Source: UBA2377 sp964525935
GTDB lineage: Bacteria; Verrucomicrobiota; Verrucomicrobiia; Opitutales; Opitutaceae
Assembly: GCA_964525935.1 (NCBI GenBank)
Contig: CAZGJZ010000002.1
Span: 310,001-374,000 of the forward strand
DNA: 64,000 nucleotides
Direction of reading: 5' to 3'
Notes under the pieces: model-generated
The model's database searches: none
Seen by the model: only the letters and a program-made list of their open reading frames with translations
Told to the model about the DNA's origin: nothing
Program-made: the position numbers and the translations under genes
Shown here: piece after piece, positions 45,845 to 55,129 of the stretch
Layout of the letters: each line of letters starts with the position of its first letter
Numbering within the stretch: position 1 is the stretch's first letter

Positions 45845-46325
45845 ATTGGACGTGGTCCACGACGTTCTGGAGGTCAAGGCTGCCCTTGGTCTCGGAACGG
45901 ATCTGCACCTTGTCCTCGCCGTCGGTGGTGAAAATGATGTTATCCAGCCGGTAGCTGACGGTGCTGCTGCGGCCCAGTGCGAGGATCTCCTTGAGCAAGG
46001 CGGTGTTTTCCAAAAGCACGGTCACGTCCCGCGTGGCGCTGGTGAGCGGCTGCAGTCCGAGCGGTTCGTTGCTCACGGCTTTGCCGACGTAGCTGCCATT
46101 CAGGTAAACCTTGTGCGAGGAGCCGGAGATGCCGAAAGGCACGACGTTCTCGTTGACGAAGCGCAGGGTCAGCACGGCGCGGGCTTCGAACAGCGTGCCG
46201 CCGACGGGCTTGATGTCCACGAGGCTGACACTGATTTCACCGAGCTTTGAACCTGCGGATTGGCAGCCGGTGAAGACGAGGCCGCAGGCAACGAGCAGGA
46301 GGGTAATCAACCGTGAGAGATTCAT
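45843..46325 (-). CDS. LEA14-like lipoprotein
   Basis: A 160-residue lipoprotein. From ATG 46325 the signal ends in a lipobox VFTGC (Cys20), and the mature part has the LEA_2/LEA14-like pattern FEARAVLTLRFVNENVVPFGISGSSHKVYLNGSYVGKAV, split across strands. The fold is an immunoglobulin-like sandwich usually linked to desiccation or stress, without known enzymatic activity. ATG 46352 would add 9 residues and weaken the signal. It lies downstream of the AbgT-type gene by 46 bases. Confidence 0.8.
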   Translation of the reverse strand: MNLSRLITLLLVACGLVFTGCQSAGSKLGEISVSLVDIKPVGGTLFEARAVLTLRFVNENVVPFGISGSSHKVYLNGSYVGKAVSNEPLGLQPLTSATRDVTVLLENTALLKEILALGRSSTVSYRLDNIIFTTDGEDKVQIRSETKGSLDLQNVVDHVQ

Positions 46326-46371
46326 GGCTCCAGCAAAAAGGGGTGACGCCAAACCGCAAGGCTGCGGCGGC

Positions 46372-47907
46372 TCATTTTTCGAGAAAGAGCGGTGCGCCGG
46401 GGCCCAGCGGCCAGCCGAGGGCGATCCAGGCGACGAGCAGCAAAACCCATCCGATCATGAACCAGAGCGAGTAGGGCAGCATCATGGCGACGAGGGTGCC
46501 GATGCCGGCCTTGGGCTCATATTTTTGCGCAAAGGTCAGGATCAGCGGGAAGTAGGTCATCAACGGCGTCACGACGTTCACCACGCTGTCACCGATGCGG
46601 TAGGCGGCCTGCGCCATCTCCGGCGAATAGCCGAGCAGCATGAACATCGGCACAAAGATCGGCGCCATGACGGCCCACTTGGCGGAGGCGCTGCCGAGCA
46701 CGAGGTCGATCACCGCCGCCAGCAGCACAAACGCCACCATCAGGGGAATCGGCCCGAGGTCCAGCCAGCGCAGAAACTCCGCGCCCTCGACTGCGAGCAC
46801 CACGGCCAGGTTGGTCCACGCAAAGAAACTCACAAACTGGGCGATAAAGAAAACCAGCACCACATAGCTCGCGATGCCCTCGATGGACTTGGTCATGCCG
46901 CGGATGACATCGCTGTCGCGCCGAATAGTGCCAGCGACTACGCCATAGGCCAAACCCGTGATGGCGCCGTAGAGGAAAATGAAGAAGACGAGCCCACGCA
47001 GAAAATACGACTGCAGGAATCCCGGATGTTTTGGGTCCTGCAAAAATCCGCCGGGCAGCAGCAACCCGATCAAGACGACGAGCGTAAGAACGACGGCGGT
47101 GGCGCCGGCCCACCAGAGGCCGCGCTTTTCGGCGGCATTTAGCGGCACCAATGCTTCCGCCTTGGCGGGGCCAACATAGCGGCCGAGCCGGGGTTCGACG
47201 ATGCGCTCAGTCACCCATGTGGCGGCAGCCACGATGAGGAAGACCGATACCGCCATGAAATAGTAGTTCGACATCGGGTTCACCACGTAGTCCGGGCGAA
47301 TGAGCCGCGCGGCTTCCTGACTGATCCCGCTGAGAAGAACGTCACTGGTGCTGAGCAAAACGTTGGCGGCAAAACCGCCCGAGACCCCAGCGAAGGCGGC
47401 CGCGAGTCCCACGAGCGGGTTGCGTCCGACCGCGTGAAACAAGGCGGCGCTGAGCGGGATGAAGAGCACGTAGCCCACATCGCTGCCGGTGTGCGACATC
47501 GTGCCGCAAAACACGACGACCAGCGTCAGCAGGCGAGGGTTGGTTCCCAACACGGTCACACGCAGCACGGCGCCGATGAGCCCGCTCGACTCCGCCACCG
47601 CGAGACCGAGCAGACACATGATCACAGTGCCGAGCGGAGCGAAGTTCACGAAATTCGGCAGCGCGCCCATGATCATGCGATGCAGGCCGTCGAGCGTGAG
47701 CAGGTTGACGACGCCGACCACTTTGCCGGTGCCCGGATGGACGACCTGCACATTGGCGGCGTGGAGGCCCCACGACAGCAGCACGACGAGGCCCGCGAGC
47801 ATCAGGAATAGTGTCGCCGGATGGGGCAGGGCGTTGCCGACGCGCTCAATGCCGGCCAGAAAACGTTGGAAGAGCGTCGGGCGAACAGCGGCCGCGGGCT
47901 TGGTCAT
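46372..47907 (-). CDS. AbgT-family transporter
   Basis: A 511-residue inner-membrane protein with about ten to twelve helices. Diagnostic blocks are GIERVGNALPHPATLFL near 20, NFAPLGTVIMCLLGLAVAESSGL near 90, SHTGSDVGYVLFIPLSAALFHAVGRNP near 140 and GDSVVNVVTPLMTYFPLILTFAQKY near 450. These belong to the AbgT family, whose members move p-aminobenzoyl-glutamate or export sulfonamides. The actual substrate here is unknown. From ATG 47907 the protein starts MTKPAAAV; the frame is open to 47937. Confidence 0.9.
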   Translation of the reverse strand: MTKPAAAVRPTLFQRFLAGIERVGNALPHPATLFLMLAGLVVLLSWGLHAANVQVVHPGTGKVVGVVNLLTLDGLHRMIMGALPNFVNFAPLGTVIMCLLGLAVAESSGLIGAVLRVTVLGTNPRLLTLVVVFCGTMSHTGSDVGYVLFIPLSAALFHAVGRNPLVGLAAAFAGVSGGFAANVLLSTSDVLLSGISQEAARLIRPDYVVNPMSNYYFMAVSVFLIVAAATWVTERIVEPRLGRYVGPAKAEALVPLNAAEKRGLWWAGATAVVLTLVVLIGLLLPGGFLQDPKHPGFLQSYFLRGLVFFIFLYGAITGLAYGVVAGTIRRDSDVIRGMTKSIEGIASYVVLVFFIAQFVSFFAWTNLAVVLAVEGAEFLRWLDLGPIPLMVAFVLLAAVIDLVLGSASAKWAVMAPIFVPMFMLLGYSPEMAQAAYRIGDSVVNVVTPLMTYFPLILTFAQKYEPKAGIGTLVAMMLPYSLWFMIGWVLLLVAWIALGWPLGPGAPLFLEK

Positions 47908-47961
47908 GCCCGGGAAGATGGACGGAAACCGCGACACGGCGCAACGCCGGGTGCAGCAAAA

Positions 47962-48234
47962 TCAGAACGTCGACAGCGCCTTCGCGCTTTCGACCAGGAC
48001 CCAAGTGCCGGCGGCGGCCGCGAGGACATACAATGCCTGCCGGGCGAGTTTGCGTCCGCGCAGCACCGTATCGTGGAAATTCGTGTCGAGCGTCCGGCGG
48101 TTATTCTGCACGATGAAACTCACGAACCGCGGGTTCCGCACCGGCCCGCGCGCACCGCGGACCATGCCGGAACGGATGGTGGGGCGGTGAAAGAGGTTGA
48201 GCAGGGCGCGAAGCACGGAGCTGCGATATCGCAA
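47962..48234 (-). CDS. small hypothetical membrane protein
   Basis: A 90-residue protein of unknown function with a basic N-terminal half (RYRSSVLRALLNLFHRPTIR and VQNNRRTLD) and a single hydrophobic helix near 65-85 (ARQALYVLAAAAGTWVLVES). It lies 54 bases upstream of the AbgT-type gene on the same strand and may share its promoter. The coding case rests on a clear ATG and the lack of any other gene here. The following 222 bases (48235-48456) show no feature I can name. Confidence 0.5.
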   Translation of the reverse strand: MRYRSSVLRALLNLFHRPTIRSGMVRGARGPVRNPRFVSFIVQNNRRTLDTNFHDTVLRGRKLARQALYVLAAAAGTWVLVESAKALSTF

Positions 48235-48456
48235 ATTAGCGGAGACAGTTTCAAGGGGAAATTAAGGTGGCGCTGAATTTTGACGACGTTTTCTCGAACC
48301 TTGGGGCGTTTCCCTCATGTGACGGAAGTGGCCCTCGGTCGGGTGGCAAAGGGAGGTTCACTCCTGGAATGGCTGATTTTCACTGCGCAGACTTTGGTCT
48401 GCTTGAGGCAAAAAATTACCGTGCCCAACCGGCAAATCCGTGGTTAATTCGCCGCC

Positions 48457-49479
48457 ATGAATTTTCTGGTCATTGGCGCCGGCGCTTGGGGCACTGCTTT
48501 CGCGGTGCATTTGGCGCGCCTTGGGCGCGAGGTGACCTTGGTGCCGCGCCGTGCCGAGCAGGCGAGCGCGCTCACCACTGCCCGTGAAAATGCCGAATAC
48601 CTGCCCGGAGTTGCGCTGCCGCCGAGCCTACGCATCACGGCCGATCTAGGCCAAGCGTTGCCCGGGGCCGAGGTCGTGCTCCTGGCCTGTCCCTCGCAGG
48701 CGTTGCGGGAAACATGCGTGCGGGTGAAGGCTGCGCTCCCGGCGTCGTCGCGCGTGCGCATCGTGGTCAGCCTTGCCAAAGGCTTGGAACTGGGCACGCA
48801 TCTGCGTCCGGCCCAAGTCATGGCCGAAGTGCTGCCCGGATTACTCGTGGGATCGATCACCGGCCCGACCAATGCGGGAGAAGTTGCGCGCGGGTTGCCC
48901 GCCGCGATGGTGCTCGCGGCGGACCGCGACAGCGCGTGCGTGTCGGAGGTGCAGGCGGCGCTGAGCGGTCCGACCCTGCGCGTTTACACGAGCCCGGATC
49001 TGGCCGGGGTCGAGTTCGGCGGCTGCCTGAAGAATATTTACGCGATCGCGGCTGGCTGCTGCGACGGGCTTAAGCTCGGCGACAACAGCAAGGCGGCCCT
49101 CCTCACGCGCGCGTTGGCGGAGATGGTGCGCGTCGGCACCGCGCTCGGCGCCAAGGCGGAGACATTTTATGGCCTCAGCGGCTTTGGCGACCTTGTGGCG
49201 ACTTGTCACGGCGAGTGGAGTCGCAACCGCGAATTCGGCCAGCGCATCGGCGAAGGCGCGGGGGCCGTCGAGCTCATCGCGCAACGCAAGACCGTGGTCG
49301 AAGGTTACAAGACGACGCAGGCTTTTGCCGGGCTTTGTGCGGAACGTGGCATCGACGCGCCGATCTTGGGGCAGATGCACGCCATCTTGTTTGAAGGCAA
49401 ACCACCGGCGCAGGCGTTGGCGGCGTTGATGACGCGCGGACTGAAGAGCGAAACCCGTCCGCCTGTGGCCGTGGCTTGA
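48457..49479 (+). CDS. gpsA: glycerol-3-phosphate dehydrogenase [NAD(P)+]
   Basis: Makes sn-glycerol-3-phosphate from dihydroxyacetone phosphate for phospholipid synthesis. The 340-residue protein opens with the Rossmann motif VIGAGAWGTAFAVHLA, then SLAKGLELG near 107-115, SGPTNAGEVARGLP-like GPTNAGEVARGLP near 135, the active-site lysine in CLKNIYAIAAGCCDGL near 191-206, and the EMVRVGTALGAKAETFYGLSGFGDLVATC block near 228-256. It is monocistronic as far as seen. Confidence 0.95.
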   Translation: MNFLVIGAGAWGTAFAVHLARLGREVTLVPRRAEQASALTTARENAEYLPGVALPPSLRITADLGQALPGAEVVLLACPSQALRETCVRVKAALPASSRVRIVVSLAKGLELGTHLRPAQVMAEVLPGLLVGSITGPTNAGEVARGLPAAMVLAADRDSACVSEVQAALSGPTLRVYTSPDLAGVEFGGCLKNIYAIAAGCCDGLKLGDNSKAALLTRALAEMVRVGTALGAKAETFYGLSGFGDLVATCHGEWSRNREFGQRIGEGAGAVELIAQRKTVVEGYKTTQAFAGLCAERGIDAPILGQMHAILFEGKPPAQALAALMTRGLKSETRPPVAVA

Positions 49480-49555
49480 ATGGGCGGATCGGCCCGGGGA
49501 TGACGGGATTGCGGCTTGAAGCTGCCCGTGGGCGTGCGTTTATCCCTGTCACCCC

Positions 49556-51190
49556 ATGGCTACTTCCCCTGCTTCCGCCGCGTTGGATAAGAAACACAAA
49601 CTGGTCATCTTCGCCTCGTCGCTCGGCACGGTGTTCGAGTGGTATGACTTCTACATTTACGGCACGCTGGCCGTGTTTTTCGGAAAGCTCTTTTTTCCGC
49701 CAAGCAACGAGACGGCGGCGTTTCTCTCGAGCCTTGCGCTGTTCGGCGTGGGTTTTTCGGTGCGGCCGTTTGGCGCACTCGTGTTTGGGCGGCTGGGTGA
49801 CCTCGTGGGGCGCAAATACACGTTTCTCGTGACCATCGTGGTGATGGGCATCTCGACGGCGCTGGTGGGCGTGTTGCCCACGTATGCGCAGATCGGTTTT
49901 TGGGCGCCGGTGATCCTCGTGCTGTTACGGCTGGCGCAGGGTCTCGCGCTCGGTGGCGAATACGGTGGCGCGGCGACCTACGTGGCCGAACATGCGCCGG
50001 CGGGCAAACGCGGCGGCTACACCAGCTGGATCCAGACCACGGCGACGCTTGGGTTTTTCCTTTCGCTGGCGGTCATCCTTGGTGTGCGGCAGCTCATGAC
50101 GCCGGAGAGTTTTGCGGCCTGGGGCTGGCGTCTGCCGTTCCTGGTCTCGATCGTCCTGCTCGGCGTCTCGATCTACATCCGCCTGAAACTGCACGAGTCG
50201 CCGGTATTCGCCGAGATGAAGGCGCAGGGCAAAACCTCGAAGGCTCCACTCACCGAGAGCTTCGGCAACTGGGCCAACGGCAAGATCGTGCTGAAGGCGC
50301 TCTTCGGCGCCGCGGCGGGTCAGGGCGTGGTGTGGTATACCGGCCAGTTTTACGTGCTCTATTTTCTGACCGGCACGCTCAAGGTCGACTACGTCAGCGC
50401 CTACGTGCTGGTCGCCATCGCACTGCTGATCGGCACCCCGTTCTTCGTCGTATTTGGCCGGCTCTCCGACCGCATCGGCCGCAAGGGCATCATGCTCGCG
50501 GGCTGTGCGCTCGCGGTGCTCACCTATCAGCCGATCTTCAAGGCCATCACGCGTTACGCCAATCCCGCGCTGGCCGACGCCATGACGCAGTCGCCGGTGG
50601 TCTTGCACACGACCGAGTATCGTGGCGCGGTGGCGGTGACGCTTGAGGCCGTGGTCGACGCGGCGGGCAAAATTGTCGGCGTGAAAAAAGCCGGCTCCTC
50701 GACTGACGAGGCGCGCAACTTTCTCAATGCGCGTGGCATTCCTTTCACGCTCGCGCCGGCTCACCGCGACGCGCCGCTGGTGCTCACAGTGGGCGAGACT
50801 ACGATCCCCGGGTTTGAACCAAAAGCCTACGAGGCGGCGCTCGCGCCGGTCGGCTACCCGAAGTCGGCCGATATCGCGGCGATGAACCGGCCCGCGATTG
50901 TCGGCCTGCTTACGGTGCTGATGATCTACGTTGCAATGGTTTACGGCCCGATCGCGGCGTTCCTCGTCGAGCTGTTCCCGACGCGGATCCGCTACACGTC
51001 GATGTCGCTGCCGTATCATATCGGCAACGGCTGGTTCGGTGGTTTTCTGCCGCTGATTGCGGCGTCGATCGTGGTCTTCACCGGCGATATCTACGCCGGT
51101 CTGTGGTATCCCATCGCGATCGCGGCGATGTCCTTCATCATCGGGTTGATCGTGCTACCCGAGACCAAGGACTATGACATAAACAAGTAA
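49556..51190 (+). CDS. MHS-family MFS transporter (metabolite:H+ symporter) with long interdomain loop
   Basis: A 544-residue inner-membrane symporter. The MHS opening FASSLGTVFEWYDFYIYGTLAVFF (split: FASSLGTVFEWYDF, YIYGTLAVFF), GRLGDLVGRKYTF and RLAQGLALGGEYGGA are diagnostic; related proteins carry shikimate, proline/betaine or alpha-ketoglutarate. A soluble stretch of about 110 residues (about 340-450) interrupts the second helix bundle. ATG 49556 is preceded by TGTCACCCC. The substrate is unknown. The next gene is a second transporter. Confidence 0.9.
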   Translation: MATSPASAALDKKHKLVIFASSLGTVFEWYDFYIYGTLAVFFGKLFFPPSNETAAFLSSLALFGVGFSVRPFGALVFGRLGDLVGRKYTFLVTIVVMGISTALVGVLPTYAQIGFWAPVILVLLRLAQGLALGGEYGGAATYVAEHAPAGKRGGYTSWIQTTATLGFFLSLAVILGVRQLMTPESFAAWGWRLPFLVSIVLLGVSIYIRLKLHESPVFAEMKAQGKTSKAPLTESFGNWANGKIVLKALFGAAAGQGVVWYTGQFYVLYFLTGTLKVDYVSAYVLVAIALLIGTPFFVVFGRLSDRIGRKGIMLAGCALAVLTYQPIFKAITRYANPALADAMTQSPVVLHTTEYRGAVAVTLEAVVDAAGKIVGVKKAGSSTDEARNFLNARGIPFTLAPAHRDAPLVLTVGETTIPGFEPKAYEAALAPVGYPKSADIAAMNRPAIVGLLTVLMIYVAMVYGPIAAFLVELFPTRIRYTSMSLPYHIGNGWFGGFLPLIAASIVVFTGDIYAGLWYPIAIAAMSFIIGLIVLPETKDYDINK

Positions 51191-51288
51191 TCCAGCAGTC
51201 ACGGGGCCGATTGGAAGGGGTGGCGCCGTTTACCGGCTTGCCTGCGGCTTTGCGGGTGTGCGTTGCTAAACCCTCACCTTTTCACCCC

Positions 51289-53403
51289 ATGCATTTCTTC
51301 GGACTCCACTGGATCGATGCCGCCATTCTGGCGGCTTACATTATCGCGGTTCTGGCCATCGGTAAAATCTTCTCGCATGGCGTAAAGGGCGAGAGCGACT
51401 TCTTCCTCGGCGGGCGTTCGCTGGGCAAGTGGCTGCAGTTTTTCCTGAGCTTCGGCAACATGACCGATCCCGGTCAGGCGACCACCACTTCGAGTTCGGT
51501 TTATAAGCAGGGGGCCGGCGGCTCGTGGCTCGCACTCATCACGCTGTTCCTCACGCCTTATTACTGGTTCACCAATGTCTGGTTCCGCCGCGTGCGCCTG
51601 ACGACGATGGCGGATTTGTTTCAGGATCGTTTTGGCCGGCGCTTCCTCGCCACGCTTTATGCGGTGACGACGATTCTCATGGCGGTTGTCGGCATTGCCG
51701 GCGGCAACGTCGTCGCGCTGAAAACCCTGCAGCCGATGATGGTGAAAGAGGAAGCCGTCTGGTCGGCGTCGGAAAAGCAGATGGTGGCGGACTTCCACGA
51801 ATTCTCCGCGTTGCGGAAACAACGCCAGGCGGCTCCGCTGGTGGAGACAGCGGCGACGCGTTACGAAGTGCTCAAGGGCTACTACGACCGCGGCCAGCTC
51901 TACCCGTATGTGACGTATCTCAAGCCGGTGCAGTTCTACATCGTGTCGTCGGTCCTCGTGGCGGTGTTTGTCATGCTCGGCGGCCTGAAGGCCTCGGCGG
52001 TGGTGGACGCGCTGCAAGCGGTGCTGGTTATCGTGATTTCAGTGATGCTGATTCCGTTTGGCCTGCATAGGATCGGTGGGCTGCAGGGGCTGCACGAAAA
52101 GGTGCCGGAGGCCATGTTCAACCTCTTCGGCGGCGGGCTCTCCAGTGAATACACCTGGTATTCCATCGGTGCGCTGCTGCTCGTGCAGTTCGTCGGCATC
52201 GTTGGCTCGCAGGCCAACATGACGGTCGCCGGCTCCGCGAAGAACGAGCTCGCGGCGCGCCTCGGCGCGGTGACGGGCGGCTTCAGCAAACGCTTCGTCA
52301 CGATCGCGTGGGCCTTTTGCGGACTGATCGCGATTGCCCTGTTTGGACCGAATCTCTCCGACCCCGATCAGACATGGGGCTTGCTGACGAGTGCGTTGCT
52401 GCCCGTCGGCCTCATCGGCGTGATGATCATTGGCATCCTCGGCGGTAAGCTGGCGACGCTGGGTGCGGGTTCGGTGGTGCTGGCCGGGCTCGTGGTTAAA
52501 AACCTTTATGAGCCGCTTTTCCCCGGCAAACCGGAGAAGCACTACATGGTCGTCGCGCGGTTGACCGTGCCGATCGTGCTCACGCTGGGCGTTTGTCTCG
52601 GTCTTTATCTCAACGACGTGGTGGTCCTCCTGAAGTTCGCCATCGTGCTGCTCGTGGTCTGGGGCGTGCCGATCACGATGATTTTCATCTGGCGCCGGCT
52701 GACGGAGATTGCGGTGCGCGTGCAGGTGATCGCCACGCTGATTCTCATCGCGGTCATTCCGTGGGGCGTTTCCTTCGTGCCGGCGCTGGCCCGGTCTGAC
52801 GCGCTTACGGTCATGACCAAGGAGCGGACGGTGACGGTTGAAACCAAGGCCCATGCGGCGGATGTGGCGGCGGGACGTGCCCAAGCGGTGGGCGATACCA
52901 TCACGCGGACCCAGATCATTGATCCCGTTTCAGTCTTCTTTGAAGAGGGCGTGGTCCGCACCGACCTGAAGGACCTGAATTCCCCCAAGACCGGCAAGGG
53001 ATTGTTCCGCTCCGAGGTTTATCTCGTGTCGCTGCTCGGCTTTGATGTGCGCAATTTCTCCCCGGCGCAATTGATGACGACGCGCTATGTGGTCGATGCG
53101 TTGCTGCCGATCTTGATGCTGATTGTGGTCAGCTTGCTCACGCAACCGACCGATCCCGTGCGCGTGCGCCGTTTCTACGTGCGTTTGAAGACGCCGGTTG
53201 GCCCGACGTTGGAGGACGACGCCGTGGCGGTGGAGGCGGGCTATGCCAACCCCACGCGCTACGATCACTTGAAGCTCTTTCCGAAATCGAACTGGGAATT
53301 CACCAAGTGGAATACCCAGGACGTCCTCGGCTTCATCGGCTGCTGCGCGCTGGTGGGCGGCATTTTGCTGTTCTTCAAATTCGTGCTGACGCTCGGCGCG
53401 TAA
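51289..53403 (+). CDS. sodium:solute symporter (SSS family)
   Basis: A 704-residue inner-membrane transporter. The SSS core begins FFGLHWIDAAILAAYIIAVLAIG and continues with SDFFLGGRSLGKW and TDPGQATTTSSS (sodium-site region), TMADLFQDRFGRRF near 106-119, MLGGLKASAVVDALQAVLVI near 225-244, and YSIGALLLVQFVGIVGSQA. It has two charged loops not typical of the family: about 152-204 and about 500-590. ATG 51289 gives the standard opening; the frame is open to 51211. It lies 98 bases after the MFS gene. The solute is unknown. Confidence 0.9.
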   Translation: MHFFGLHWIDAAILAAYIIAVLAIGKIFSHGVKGESDFFLGGRSLGKWLQFFLSFGNMTDPGQATTTSSSVYKQGAGGSWLALITLFLTPYYWFTNVWFRRVRLTTMADLFQDRFGRRFLATLYAVTTILMAVVGIAGGNVVALKTLQPMMVKEEAVWSASEKQMVADFHEFSALRKQRQAAPLVETAATRYEVLKGYYDRGQLYPYVTYLKPVQFYIVSSVLVAVFVMLGGLKASAVVDALQAVLVIVISVMLIPFGLHRIGGLQGLHEKVPEAMFNLFGGGLSSEYTWYSIGALLLVQFVGIVGSQANMTVAGSAKNELAARLGAVTGGFSKRFVTIAWAFCGLIAIALFGPNLSDPDQTWGLLTSALLPVGLIGVMIIGILGGKLATLGAGSVVLAGLVVKNLYEPLFPGKPEKHYMVVARLTVPIVLTLGVCLGLYLNDVVVLLKFAIVLLVVWGVPITMIFIWRRLTEIAVRVQVIATLILIAVIPWGVSFVPALARSDALTVMTKERTVTVETKAHAADVAAGRAQAVGDTITRTQIIDPVSVFFEEGVVRTDLKDLNSPKTGKGLFRSEVYLVSLLGFDVRNFSPAQLMTTRYVVDALLPILMLIVVSLLTQPTDPVRVRRFYVRLKTPVGPTLEDDAVAVEAGYANPTRYDHLKLFPKSNWEFTKWNTQDVLGFIGCCALVGGILLFFKFVLTLGA

Positions 53404-53436
53404 GGCCGCGGCGAGCCGGTTGGGCAGTCAACGCGT

Positions 53437-53787
53437 ATGAACCGGCGCCTCCGTATTCTCTTCGTGTGCGCGATGAACAAGCAGCGCAGCGTGACAGCCG
53501 AGCAACTCTATCGCCGGGATGCGCGACTCGAAGTGCGCTCGGCTGGCGTGCGTTCCGAGGCGAATCGCCGCATCAGCGAGGACGATCTCCGGTGGGCGGA
53601 TGTTGTTTTTGCGATGGAGCGTGAACACAAGGCTTGGATTCGGATGCGGTTCAAGGGACTCGAGCTGCCACCGATCGAGGTGCTGGATATTCCTGACGAC
53701 TACGCATGCATGGACCCACACTTGCAGGAAATGCTCCGGCTCATGCTCGACCCCGAAATTGCGGCGCGGGTCGAGGCGATGCGTTGA
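53437..53787 (+). CDS. low-molecular-weight protein-tyrosine-phosphatase-like protein
   Basis: A 116-residue protein with the LMW-PTP P-loop near its start: Cys11 and Arg17 in VCAMNKQRS match C-x5-R. WADVVFAMEREHKAW near 49-63 fits the following helix and strand. It is shorter than standard LMW-PTPs (about 150), and the usual general-acid DP(Y/F) loop is replaced by IPDDYACMDP. It may therefore be inactive or specialised. It stands between the symporter and a converging lipoprotein gene. Confidence 0.75.
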   Translation: MNRRLRILFVCAMNKQRSVTAEQLYRRDARLEVRSAGVRSEANRRISEDDLRWADVVFAMEREHKAWIRMRFKGLELPPIEVLDIPDDYACMDPHLQEMLRLMLDPEIAARVEAMR

Positions 53788-53796
53788 CCGCCTGGC

Positions 53797-54240
53797 CTAC
53801 TCCTTGACCTGCTCGATGACGGAGACTTTGCCGTCGCGAAAGCTCACGCGGATGCGGTCCTCGATTTCGTTGCGGTAGAAATCGGTGACGATGGGCTCCC
53901 ACATGATGTAGCTGCGCTTGCTGGCCGGGTCGTAAATCACCGTGCGGCGGTGGCCGGCCACGCCGGTGCCGGCGTATTCCTGGCGGTAGGTGCTGTAAAT
54001 CCAGGTGAGTTCGCGGCCCTCAGCCGAGACGCGTTCGCGCTTCTCGTCAGGGCGGCCCAAGGCGATGTAAACCATTTCCGGGGTGTAACCGATTTCGACG
54101 ATGCCTTTGCGCAATTTCTCCTGGGTGGCAGCATCGAGGCCGGCGAAGACGGAGGATTTTTCCTCGATGCGCTTGTCGATCGTGCTGCAGCCGGCGAGCA
54201 ACGCCAGCAGGAGGATGGGGAGGAGGAGACGTAGATTCAT
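53797..54240 (-). CDS. small lipoprotein of unknown function
   Basis: A 147-residue protein with a lipoprotein signal from ATG 54240 (MNLRLLLPILLLALLAGC, Cys18 lipidated). The mature part has a helical stretch (DKRIEEKSSVFAGLDAATQEKLRKGIVEIGYTPEMV) and a beta region (ELTWIYSTYRQEYAGTG, TVIYDPASKRSYIMW). The DAATQEKLRKGIVEIGYTPEMVYIALGRPDE segment resembles SmpA/OmlA-like folds seen in envelope lipoproteins. No partner is linked. An upstream start at 54333 would overlap the divergent gene and is rejected. Confidence 0.75.
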   Translation of the reverse strand: MNLRLLLPILLLALLAGCSTIDKRIEEKSSVFAGLDAATQEKLRKGIVEIGYTPEMVYIALGRPDEKRERVSAEGRELTWIYSTYRQEYAGTGVAGHRRTVIYDPASKRSYIMWEPIVTDFYRNEIEDRIRVSFRDGKVSVIEQVKE

Positions 54241-54331
54241 AGGTTGGGGGACGGCGAAAACCTGCCGTGGTTCCCCAATATGAGCAAATCCCGGCTTGGC
54301 GGCAAGTCGGGTTGCGGGCAAAGTTCGCGGC

Positions 54332-55114
54332 ATGCTTCAATCCGGCCTCGTCTCGGTTACCTTCCGCAAACTCTCCCCGGCGGAGATCGTCGCGCTGGTG
54401 CGCAAGGCCGGGCTGCGCGGCATCGAGTGGGGCGGCGATATCCATGTGCCCCACGGCGACCTCGCCCGCGCGCGCGAGGTGGGCGAACTCACGGCGGAGG
54501 CGGCTCTCGCGGTCGCGGCTTACGGCAGCTATTACAAGGCCGGCCATAGCGAATCCGCCGGGCTGCGCTTCGAACCTGTGCTGGAAACCGCGCTTGAGTT
54601 GCGCGCGCCGGTCATCCGCGTGTGGGCGGGTGCGGCGGGTTCGGCGACGACCGAGGAAGAGGCACGCTGGCGGGTCGTGGCGGATCTGCGCCGTATCGCG
54701 GAGACTGCGGCCAAGGCGGGCGTGCGCATCGCCGCGGAGTTTCACGGTGGCACCCTTAACGACACCAACGCTTCGTCGAACCAGCTGTTGCTGGAGGTGG
54801 ATCATCCCAATTTCTACTCCTACTGGCAGCCGCTGGTGGAGATGACGGATGCGGAATGCGCCGAGGGCTTGACGGCGATCCTGCCGCGGCTCGCGCACCT
54901 GCACGTCTACCAGTGGAAGCTCGTGGAGCAAAAACTGCAGCGCCTGGCGCTGGTCGAGGGCACGGCGCGTTGGGCGGAGTTTCTGCGGCTGCCCTCTGCG
55001 GCCCCCTCATTCGCGGGCGAACGCTACGCCATGCTGGAGTTTGTCGAGGGCGATGCGCCGGAGAGTTTCCTGCGCGACGCCGCGACGCTCAAGACGTGGC
55101 TGGCGGGCAAGTAG
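54332..55114 (+). CDS. sugar phosphate isomerase/epimerase (xylose-isomerase-like TIM barrel)
   Basis: A 260-residue TIM-barrel protein of the AP-endonuclease-2 superfamily. It opens SGLVSVTFRKLSPAEIVALV, then GLRGIEWGGDIHVP near 27-40, VIRVWAG near 93-99, GVRIAAEFHGGTLND near 130-144 and LLLEVDHPNFYSYW near 151-164. Residues Glu, Asp and His occur where the metal ligands are expected. It is divergent from a small lipoprotein gene. The substrate is unknown. Confidence 0.78.
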   Translation: MLQSGLVSVTFRKLSPAEIVALVRKAGLRGIEWGGDIHVPHGDLARAREVGELTAEAALAVAAYGSYYKAGHSESAGLRFEPVLETALELRAPVIRVWAGAAGSATTEEEARWRVVADLRRIAETAAKAGVRIAAEFHGGTLNDTNASSNQLLLEVDHPNFYSYWQPLVEMTDAECAEGLTAILPRLAHLHVYQWKLVEQKLQRLALVEGTARWAEFLRLPSAAPSFAGERYAMLEFVEGDAPESFLRDAATLKTWLAGK

Positions 55115-55129
55115 ACGGGTGGGTCGCGC

